Below, one piece after another: positions 55,603 through 64,000 of a stretch of DNA of 64,000 nucleotides. The DNA comes from Macrothele yani. Taxonomy: Eukaryota > Arthropoda > Arachnida > Araneae > Macrothelidae. Within the stretch, counting starts at the first letter, position 1. Each line of letters starts with the position of its first letter. The stretch lies in assembly GCA_039090855.1 (NCBI GenBank), contig CM076997.1:161912709-161976708 (forward strand), given 5' to 3'. Position numbers and translations under genes: made by a program. Under the pieces are notes generated by a model. The model was not told the origin of the DNA and ran no database searches. It saw only the letters and a program-made list of their open reading frames with translations.

Positions 55603-56620
55603 GGGTGCGCCATACAAAAGAGGCCTCTTTGCCAGACGTTGTTAGGCGGGTTAAAGTTGTTTGGCGGATTTCCAGTTAAAACCGCTTTGTTCCACTTCTA
55701 ACCGGTTTCTGCGTGTACAGCTGCAAAGGAATTCTCCGGAGTGGTTAGTCACAGCCAGAGCAGTGTAGGTACACGATCATAAGTGTAAGTGAAGAGAGAA
55801 CAAGAGCAACGAAAATGGTTTTAAATACGGAACAGCGGATTTTTATTGTGGAACAGTATTTCAGAAATAACTCATACAAGGTTTTAAATGAGTTCTTTAC
55901 AGAAAAATTTCCACATTGTGCAGCACTGGAGAAATCAGTGGTGCAGAGGTTAATGCGGAAATTTCGTGAAACCAGCACGGAGTGCAACAGGAAAAGATAC
56001 AAACCCAAGACAATTTGTACTGAAGACAATATCAAGGATGTGTGCACAATGGTGTTACAAAGCTCTCAGAAGTAGATTCGCCGATTATCGTCTACAGCGG
56101 AAATATCTACCAGGTCATGCCGACGCATACTTAAGGTAGATTTTCGTTTCCGGCCGTACAAAATTATGGTGCTCCAAGAACTTAAAACTCCTGATTATGC
56201 AAAACGGATGCAATATTGTAAGTGGTCTCAGGAGACCATTGCCAGCGGTGAAATCGACCCAACACTTTATTGCATGACAGATGAAGCATGGTTTCATCCG
56301 TCCGGGTATGTGAATGCCCAAAACAGCAGGATTTGGACCGACACGAATACCAGACGGACAATGGAGACTCCTCTATACGACCAAAAGGCAGGCGTTTGGT
56401 ATGCTGTGTTCGTCGTTTGGTGTTTGGTGGCCGATAGGCGTTTGGTGTCCTTCGTGTGCAGCGGTGCCTTGATGTCGGAGGATAGCACTTTCAGCAATTG
56501 TTGTAAACGCAGGTAAATAACTCCTGTTTTCTCTCATTTCAACTATTCTTTACCATGTATAGTAACATTGCCTAACTGTTGTCGTTCATTATACTCGGGC
56601 CTTTTTTATATGGCACACCC
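55603..56620 (+). pseudogene. Tc1/mariner-superfamily transposon, internally deleted
   Basis: Ends GGGTGCGCCATACAAAAGAG and (reversed) GGGTGTGCCATATAAAAAAG. Coding from 55815: MVLNTEQRIFIVEQYFRNNS, FPHCAALEKSVVQRLMRKFR (HTH), KPKTICTEDNIKDV, SRRILKVDFRFRPYKI-like, VLQELKTPDYAKRMQYC, MTDEAWFHPSGYVNAQNSRI (first catalytic Asp), TPLYDQKAGVWYAV, a short tandem duplication of CGTTTGGTGT, and a stop. Everything after the first Asp region is lost: 1.0 kb instead of the usual ~1.3-1.4 kb. It lies 186 bp after the Ig9 exon. Confidence 0.85.
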
Positions 56621-56624
56621 TCTC

Positions 56625-57300
56625 TGATCTCGAGATACGTTCAATGATATTAGGCTAAAGGCAAGACTATTCGACTTAAGAAATTTTCAAAATTTTAGTA
56701 GGATACCATCATATCGTTTGTGGATACCAAAGTTGTTTCATTAACGTATCCGACTGCTCACTAAGCCATTGCACCGGAACATTGTGATGCGTGTCTCTCA
56801 CACTTTTCTCTTTTTCTTTATCTTCAGCCCGTTCCGTGAACATGATTTATCCACGACTGACACCGAGGAAAAGACTGTTCTATTTCTAAACACCAGACCA
56901 GTGGTGGAAACGAGTCACGCGTCAACGGGTCAACAACGTCTAGTGGGTCAAACGGGTCTGGTCAAGGTGTTCCTGACTCAATTTCGTCCCGGTTTTATTT
57001 CCGTTTTACATTATTTTTGAAAGGCAACAAAAATGTGCACTGCGGAAATCTGTGCTCGATACTGGTGCCCTCGGACTGAAAAATGATGTGTCATGCCATA
57101 CGTAAGCAGAGAAGGAGTGTCCTCAGAAAGAAAAGTATCCCTTCTTTCTGAGGGGCAATGATGTAAACAACATCCAAATTTTGGAAACTTTCAGCTCATC
57201 ATAAACTTGTGAAAATTGGTGTTAATGTGAATGATATTCTGGGCTTTGATATGTTATCAAGAGAAAAACAAAAACTGAAATTAAACATACAATAAGTGGC
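56625..57300. other. Intronic DNA with a 12-bp-arm hairpin
   Basis: CCTCAGAAAGAA (57121-57132) and TTCTTTCTGAGG (57142-57153) form a perfect inverted repeat around a 9-base loop. No gene recognised. Confidence 0.5.
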
Positions 57301-57329
57301 TTAATTCAAATACTTTGACTGTAGTACCT

Positions 57330-57890
57330 TTAAAATGCAGCGTGATCGGTGAAATGGCACGATTGCGAATAAGCAATGTGAAAACTGCGGAGCAATACGT
57401 GTCATTAATCTGAGAGGAGAACGTCGGCTGCGAAAGTACGTGAGGGTCGATCGACACTCTACAGTGGAGCAACTCACTGGCTGAATGAACCAGTGGGCTA
57501 ACGGATGTGTGTCTAAAACGACAGTTCAGCGAACCCTGCTGCGTTTGGGGCTCCTATCGAAGTTTTTTCTACGTCATGTTCGACTATTCCATCGTGCTTC
57601 AGGCGAAGGTATTGTATTCATGGATGACAACGTGACACGGCATCGTACGAAAGCAGTTCAGACACTTCTGGAGACCGAACATATTCATCGCATCGAATGA
57701 CCTGCACGCTCCCCAGATTTCAGCCCCATCGAACACGCCTCATATGCAATTGGAAGACGCAGTGGTGCTCCGCATGCAACGACGATGTGAGATCTCAATC
57801 GCAGCTCGGGGAGGACATATTCCACACTGAAATATCTCTCCGCCTGGTTATCAGTATGCACTGTACATCCATTCTGGAATAATTTCCTTC
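57330..57890 (+). pseudogene. Tc1-like transposase relic, internally deleted
   Basis: RGERRLRKYVRVDRHSTVEQ and SKTTVQRTLLRLGLLSK (second HTH) jump directly to FLRHVRLFHRASGEGIVFMD, then DNVTRHRTKAVQTLLE (second Asp), PARSPDFSPIEHA (Glu motif). The first-Asp segment is deleted at ~57560. Confidence 0.82.
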
Positions 57891-57894
57891 GGAC

Positions 57895-59905
57895 ATTTGT
57901 AACTTTGTGGTAAATACTGATTACAATGCAATTTGTGCGTCATTTGTAAATATTTTTTGTGTCTTTTCATGTGTTCGTATATTGGCATTATATCATTTCC
58001 TCATTTGGCTGTTGTCAGGTATTGTTTTTCTCATACAGGTAAAAATGAATGCCGTCCTTAGAATTTGGACACCAATGTATCTTAGAAGTTAATGAAAAAA
58101 TCAGTCTTCACAATACATGGAAAGAACATGCATTTCCAAACCAATAATTTTCATGAATTTCAGCTGTAGAAGTGAATATGCAATGCCGGGTTGTATGTAG
58201 ACATGAACTAGATAATTAACCACTTAAGCCACTTAAATTAAGAAGCATACACCTCTTTTGTTCAGTTTTAAAGCTTAAATTAAAGGGAAAAAAATATTGA
58301 TGCTACGCATTACATGATTTGTTTTTCACAAACAATTCCTGCTTCATTTTTACCGCATCGAAATTTTATTCACACCTAGTAATTTTTCCTAACGGTTTCA
58401 GTTGTCATTCTTCCAATGATGACAGCTTCCGACGTAAATTGCTGCATAATATGAGTTGTGTTCTTTTGAAAGTAGCAACAAAAAATATTCTTATTAATGT
58501 GATTTCATCGTAAATTTTAGGTTTCATAATGGTATCCATTAATGGCAAATGATAAACTAGAAGTAAATGATACGTTCGCACTAATAATTTATTTAAGCCA
58601 ATTTTGAATTCGATTGGGAAAAAACCCAATTCGCCTGCAGATATCTATTGTGCAAATAGATGGCGAAAGAGAAATTGAGTCCATTACAATAAAAATGAAG
58701 TTCCCAAATACAATGATTGTGTAAGGTGTCGTTCTTCAATGTAATGGAATTTTTAACTAATTTTGTAGATGTAAATTCGAAACTCTTTCCTACTGCACCA
58801 TCAAAATGCTGTGTTGACTGTGATTAACACATCACTGAGATTGCAAGGTTCACAGTGATTGGATTAGCACCATTAAGAACAAACTTTTCTTTGGGATGCC
58901 TGGCATCGAAGAGAAGTGTAATCTTTGAGAACAGCTTCAGACAATGGTACTCAGAGCAGATTGGACGGGAAACTGATAAAGGCAGTTCAATCTGTCCTGA
59001 GTGCTCCCTGAGGTTTCCGAAGCATCCGGTAGAGCAGCAGTGAGGCTTCCAATCTCCTAGAAAGTCTAAAAAGGAAAGCGTTGAGCAACTAGAAATAAAA
59101 GACAAACGCTATCTCACCCCCCCAGTTTTACTCTATTTTCCCCTTCGTTTTATCACTAGAGACGAGAAAACGAAAATGAATCCACTTATCTGTCGTATGT
59201 TCCTTTGACAAGTTGTTTCATGGCAGCCTCGTAGGATGTAATACAATGCATTACCATGGGGAACATTCTCACAAATAAAAATCTGAAGGGAAAGTACTTA
59301 GAAACTGTAGAAGTAATCTGAACGTGCGAAAGTTTGTTGAATGGGCCTGTCGACACTTTGAAATATAGGAATAATTACGGTTCAGTTTCGAAAAATGTGT
59401 TACTTTCTTAAGACTTTCTGGAATTCTATAAATTCTGAGATCATTGGGATACATATCAGTAATATATCATTAACAAAGAGAATTGTTTTAACAGGCAGAT
59501 ATAATATAATAGCTTTTGGCAAAGAAAATAAACCGTTTTGCATCATTCTATATATATTGAGATATATTACACTCTACGTAAAAGAGAAACTCAGAAGAGT
59601 GTGTTTCTGTTATTTCTTTAATCTATCTATGAAAAGGTATATCTTTGCAGTTCATCTATTCATGTATTCCTGTAGACACATACTTTTTCGATCACTCTAC
59701 CCTAGATATGCATTCTCTCTCTTTCTTCTTCAATCTCTCTCTCTCTCTCTCTCTCTCGATCGCTCTTTATCTCTTTTTGATCACCTTATTATTTAAATTT
59801 TGTGTCTACAGTAAGAAACACTCATAGAAAATTTTCTACTATTAAAATAGCAATTTCAGACAAAAACTTCACTGAAAGAATTTGGAACCGGGCAGAGATA
59901 TTTAA
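57895..59905. other. Intronic DNA; one unexplained richer block
   Basis: AT-rich, with a more GC-rich block at ~58850-59100 that is open on both strands (see findings), a C7 run at 59117-59123 and a (CT)n microsatellite at 59732-59757. No recognised gene. Confidence 0.4.
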
Positions 59906-59908
59906 AGG

Positions 59909-60470
59909 TATCAAATCAATAATTACTTACGAATGTTTTATCAAGAACACATAAATCAAAACATAATAAAACAATTACCTGACTTACAAATTGTGCTCTA
60001 AATCCAGGTAAATTATTTTCAACTCATCCACATTTCGCTCTTTCTTGCATAGGTAATATTGCTATCAAATCAACAATTACTTATGTATCGGTATTTAGAT
60101 ATCAAATCAATAATTACTTACATATCTTGTATCAAGAGCACAGAAATATAAGCATAGTAAAGCAATTCCCTGTCTCACATATTGTGCTCTTTGAGATGAA
60201 TTTTTTCAACTCAATTACATTTCCCTCTTTTTTGCATGCATAATATTTTTCATCCCCGTATTTAGGGATTCGCTAGTTTTCTTGCGGAAAATAATACTTT
60301 ACAGAAATCGAAAAATAACCTTTGGAAAAGGTACCCAAATGAATAACTTCTGAGTGCAAACTGGCCCACCGTTTTCTTGCGGAAAAAGAAATCGAAAAAG
60401 ATCTTTTGGAAAAGATACCCAAATGATTTACCTCTCTGTATAAACTCGTCAACAGATTAAATATCAAATG
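59909..60470. repeat. Local tandem duplications
   Basis: ATCAAATCAATAATTACTTA occurs at ~59910 and ~60103 (193-bp period, with a third partial near 60065). TTGCGGAAAA...GAAATCG...CTTTTGGAAAAG blocks follow twice (about 60281 and 60373). Confidence 0.8.
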
Positions 60471-60479
60471 AAAGAGCTT

Positions 60480-60990
60480 TTTTTAAGATGGTCTTGTGTT
60501 TGGCGCTCATTGGCGCTCATCCACCAACCAACTAATGAAAGAGCAGCTGAAAAATTAAAAATCTCAGTACCATGATAAAATTCAATACCGTAAATTAAAT
60601 CCGTGTAGTTTAAAAGGCGTAGCGACCGTTCCTCTCAGTAAAGACGGGACGGCAATTAGTTGACGCTCTGCATAGCAAGCTGTACAATATTGCCCCTCGG
60701 AGGTCCAAGAGTCCCCAACTATATAATATTAAATTATTCTTCCTGGTTTCTTAAAAGCCTGATGTTTCGGAAAAATGAATCTTTAAAGTAACATAAATGT
60801 ACCAACGCATAATTATGACGTTGTAAATGTTCCCTGGGCTGTTTCTCCTAGGTTCAGCCCTTTCACTTGGCTAATTGAAAAGCAATGACTCCTCGTTCTT
60901 CCTGTGGATTTCCTCTGTTTGTTCAGCTTCCGTCGCATATCGAAAAACTCTTATCTATGAACAAGCCCCATTCCCATAAAAGTGAAATAA
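60480..60990. other. Intronic DNA, nothing recognised
   Basis: Contains only a short direct repeat (GGCGCTCATTGGCGCTCAT near 60501). Confidence 0.4.
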
Positions 60991-60995
60991 TCTAC

Positions 60996-61830
60996 ACCGA
61001 AGAGCTAAAATATTATAACCACCAGGCTAATATGATGATGTTCCTCCACGCGCCACCAAAATAGCTTTTACCCGGTGACGTATGAACTCTGTAATATTTC
61101 TAAAGCAGTCTTTTGATATTTAGAATTAACATGTTAACCGGCAGATCCTTTGACTCATGTAACGTATGTGACTGAACCGCCGCAGATCGGATTTGCTGTT
61201 CCAACATAAACCACAAATTCTCTATTGGATTAATGTCTGGGGAATCTGGAGACGCGGGCAATACCTGGAAGTCTTGCTCATGTTAGGCGAACCAGTCTCT
61301 AACAATCCGGGCAGTGTGACAGGGCGCATTTTACTACTGAGAAAGGAACCACTAGAGGCGGAATACCGCTGCTATGAAAGATGTACCTCGTCTGCAATGA
61401 TGTTTAGGTATTTGGTAAAAGTTATAGTATCCGCCATGTAAATGACAGAACCCAGGGTTTCCCACCAGAACATTTCCGAAAGTATTTCACTTCCCACACC
61501 GGCTTCTTTCCGTCACACGGAGCACCCTGGTGCAAACACTTTTCCAGGTAAACGACGCACACGTCCGTCCACATGTTGCAACATAATACAAGATTCATCG
61601 AACCGTATGAATTTCTTCTAATCATTAAAATTCCAGTTTTGATGCTCATGTGCCCATTGTGAACTCTTTCGACGGCGAACCGAGTTTATCACCAGAACTC
61701 CGAGCGGACCGAGGCTACACAGCCCCGTTTGCAGAAGGGTTTGATGTACTGTGTTTTGTGACGCGTTATTGCCTTCACCAGCATTCAAATTACCGGCGTG
61801 CTGCGCCATAGTATCCTTTCTATTATCTCA
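60996..61830 (-). pseudogene. Tc1-like transposase relic
   Basis: Minus strand: NASQNTVHQTLLQTGLCSLG (second HTH), SVRRRKSSQWAHEHQNWNF, FDESCIMLQHVDGRVR (first Asp), EILSEMFWWETLGSVI, MADTITFTKYLNIIADEVH, then degraded QDNAP and IQ.RICGLC-type (IEHLWDVL) remnants to ~61060. The left edge has CACCGAAGAGCTAAAATATT, a Tc1-like terminal repeat. The N-terminal domain is missing. Frames broken. Confidence 0.82.
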
Positions 61831-61834
61831 TGCA

Positions 61835-62825
61835 AATAAATTTTCGGGGCAGAAAGCGGTCATTAATGAATTATTCTCAATAAGAGATGAAATGCTGTTT
61901 TATTCCTTTCCCTTTTTCAAACACGCGAATAAAGCCTAATTATTATTTTAAACAACTAATCTTTTTGCACATTAGGTGTCATAAATCATATAGATAATTA
62001 CCCCTAATGCATTTCCATATTTTCATCACAACTTTCATCCTGATCCAATAGTATGAAAGCAGCTTTTATAGGCTCTGTGCTGTAGTTTTGATGATATTAG
62101 AGTATCAGAACTGCAGCTAAATTAGCCTTCTTTTCAGCTGTTTCACTAGAAACGTTACTTTTTTCTGTAGTGGAAGAAACCTTATTCTCATCTGTTTTAT
62201 GTTTCTGAGTCAAACCAAACGCAGCACATTCGTGTCACGTAGAACTTCTTCTTCGTGTCACGTGAACTTCCTCTTCAAGAAAAACGTGTTCCATAAATTG
62301 TTTTCTCCATCATCACCCAAATAACACTTCATCTTCTGTGGAAAATTGCTCATGTCTCGATAGTTTCGGATGAACATTTGTTTGATATTGCGCTGAAAAT
62401 CATTCAAAGACTCTCGCTATCTCTTCATGTTGTTTTCCGATATGAAATTTCTGTAATTTTTTTGTAAAACGTTCTTTAATTCTTTTGTATGACTGATAAA
62501 GAGTTTACTTCTAACGACATTTTTTGTGGCATAACGTTTTCATTACCACCCAATACTCCACTATTCGTTCCTAACGTCAAGAAATCTGAAAAAATATTAC
62601 CAGACGTTATTAAAAGACCACCGGCATAGCGCAGTTCCCTGACGTGCTCTGCTTAGTGTGGGAGACGGACGTTTCTGACGGCCATCTAGTCTGCGGTTTT
62701 TCTGGGATTTTCCGTCGACTCCCCGGGTGTGTGAACGCGAATGCTTGGATTGTTTCCTCTGAAGTCGGCCCCGAACTCACTCAGTTCTTGGTTGCTCTTC
62801 CCTGACAGGGTTTACTAAATGAGTG
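61835..62825. other. Intronic DNA, nothing recognised
   Basis: AT-rich to ~62600. CTTCGTGTCACGT(A)GAACTTC occurs twice at ~62232-62272. No gene seen. Confidence 0.4.
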
Positions 62826-62827
62826 TC

Positions 62828-62942
62828 ATCAAATAGAAGTCACCGCTCCTTCCACGTTTATAAGTGAGTCACGGAACAATTCTCATGTGCCACCACCGGG
62901 ATAAACGTGGGAAGAGCAAAGACTTCTATTTGATGTTCCGAA
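62828..62942. mobile_element. Inverted pair of SINE type 3 tails
   Basis: 62828-62893 is the reverse complement of the tail of the SINE at 63105 (CATCAAATAGAAGT...TAAGTGAGTCACGG). 62903-62938 is a forward tail (AAACGTGGGAAGAGC...CTTCTATTTGATG). Together they form ~35-bp inverted arms. Confidence 0.75.
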
Positions 62943-62944
62943 TT

Positions 62945-62981
62945 AATAATAAATACACAGTCAACTGTGTATTTATTATTC
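62945..62981. repeat. 37-bp near-perfect palindrome
   Basis: AATAATAAATACACAGT, then C(A)A, then ACTGTGTATTTATTATT. It directly follows the SINE-tail inverted pair. Confidence 0.9.
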
Positions 62982-63104
62982 ATTTGCCTTCTAATTATTT
63001 GTTTAGTTGCCGCTGTTCGTCTTTGGTGAATCTCCAGCATTGTGCAGGGCACCAGAGAAGCAACCTGCCAGGTGGTTTGACAGTTTGTCGTATGTGAGTC
63101 TGGC

Positions 63105-63262
63105 GAATTTCGAGGCCGCTGTGGTGCAGCGGCTGCATGTCCAGCGCGTAACTGGAAGACCCTGGGCTCGATTCCCGGCGGCGGCAGATGAGAATTTTTC
63201 CGTGACTCACTTATACTGCAAACGTGGAAAGAGGGATGACGTCTTCTATTTGATATCCCTTA
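63105..63262 (+). mobile_element. tRNA-derived SINE, type 3
   Basis: Head GAGGCCGCTGTGGTGCAGCG (A box) and GGGCTCGATTCCCGGCGG (B box) in tRNA-like spacing. The body is ATGAGAATTTTTCCGTGACT, and the tail AACGTGGAAAGAGGGATGAC then CTTCTATTTGATATCC. The tail recurs at 62828 and 62903, which supports it as a dispersed family. Confidence 0.75.
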
Positions 63263-64000
63263 TCCACGTCAATATATTTATTAGATTAGTGTCCATGAGG
63301 TGGTAGTAAAAATATAAGACGATTGTAATCTGCTGCCATCTGGTGGCCAGCTCCTACGGGCCATGTTTGATTGTGGTGATTATTAAAAATGCTTAACAGG
63401 ATTGGACCACTTTAAAAGTTTTGGTATCGAGCCAATTTGAACTTTTTCGACGTCTAATATTTTATACAACCGAAGTTCGACTTACCATGATGGCCCCATC
63501 CAATGTCCCCATTTTCTGTGAATGATGTAAATGTATGAGAGTTAGGGGGTTGTGTTATCTTATTTAATTCGACTTGAGAGTCATAGCAAAGAAAAATAGA
63601 TTGTATGCTGTTAGTATGAGGTTCAGCAAAGAAGAAGAAAAAGTATTTAATTCTTCTTCCCTGACTTAAAAACGTAGCAACAACGACGGTCTTTAAATAG
63701 CTTAATATTCCTATGTATGTATGTATGTATGTATGTATGTATGTATGTATGTGTGTGTGCGTGCTCTGAATGCCCATGAATCAGATCTCTTCTATAATTA
63801 CTCGCTATTCAGAGCTGAAGATATATTATTCTCATAATACGTGGTAAATACGTCATGATAATTAGTCTCCCCCAATTCAGGAAAATTGGTTTAAGGAGTG
63901 AGGCAAGAAACGGTCGTGAAGGACACGCATCATTTGTTCTCGTTCGGAGCTGTATTACAAACTGAATTATCAGCCAGATGCTTGTTCCTTATTACCAGTC
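63263..64000. other. Intronic DNA with (ATGT)n microsatellite
   Basis: A CTCF-like core on the minus strand at 63333-63348 (GGCCACCAGATGGCAG). A (TATG)n run at 63713-63751 passes into (GT)n. No gene or further Dscam exon visible. Confidence 0.5.

Noticed and set aside
55417..64000. Second half of Ig9 within the window
   Set aside because: No + strand segment with a splice acceptor and a DxGxYxC-type Cys motif (usually C.A.N..G in Dscam Ig9) was found after 55416.

Overview
Arthropod nuclear DNA, most likely from a spider. The window lies inside one large gene on the + strand, a canonical Dscam-type adhesion receptor. Only four coding exons (about 0.72 kb in all) are visible: Ig7 (16858-17142), the two halves of Ig8 (20369-20488, 42766-42936) and the first half of Ig9 (55269-55416). 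The first three junctions are phase 1 and join in frame (G|CA, G|GA, G|TT). Gene start, earlier Ig domains, the rest of Ig9, FNIII, membrane and cytoplasmic parts all lie outside. The spider assignment rests on a nuclear mitochondrial insertion at 35.1-35.9 kb: it reads cox3, trnG, nad3, then trnL(UUR) on the opposite strand, then trnN, the derived order I know from opisthothele spiders. This is inference from family knowledge, not a database match.

Almost everything else is intronic and repeat-derived. 0-4.7 kb: an antisense RTE LINE scrap, two copies of a tandem-unit repeat (here called R1), a 604-bp MITE with TA duplication, SINE tails and a 51-bp minisatellite. 7-11 kb: another R1 copy and a dense cluster of tRNA-derived SINEs in both orientations. 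12-15.8 kb: a dead mariner, a 27-bp minisatellite, a dead Tc1-like gene carrying an in-gene 26-bp minisatellite of 19.6 copies, and a MITE. 17.5-22.8 kb: R1, a Tc1 N-terminal fragment and a mariner with both terminal repeats and its TA duplication. 23.7-30.4 kb: a nested structure, namely an inverted repeat with ~0.95-kb arms, a Tc1-like element (TcA) in the left arm whose empty target site survives in the right arm, a second Tc1-like element (TcB) between the arms, and a 1237-bp near-identical direct copy of part of TcA plus its flank inside TcB. 31.5-34.7 kb: another Tc1-like element, then a higher-order tandem repeat (3 x 3 monomers of ~152 bp) with a CTCF-like GC-rich core in every monomer. 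38-48.7 kb: further Tc1-like relics, a SINE, a second full-length TcA, a Penelope-like scrap and a second SINE type. 48.7-51.9 kb: a full-length RTE-type LINE with an intact 984-codon endonuclease/reverse transcriptase ORF and an 11-bp target-site duplication, inserted in a Tc1 relic. 52-64 kb: Tc1/mariner relics, a piggyBac-type MITE with TTAA duplication, local duplications and a third tRNA-derived SINE type.

The host gene contributes one adhesion-receptor segment, spliced across introns of 3.2, 22.3 and 12.3 kb. The DNA transposons all look broken; the LINE is the only element here whose protein looks intact. No stand-alone host gene, functional tRNA/rRNA gene or CRISPR array was found.
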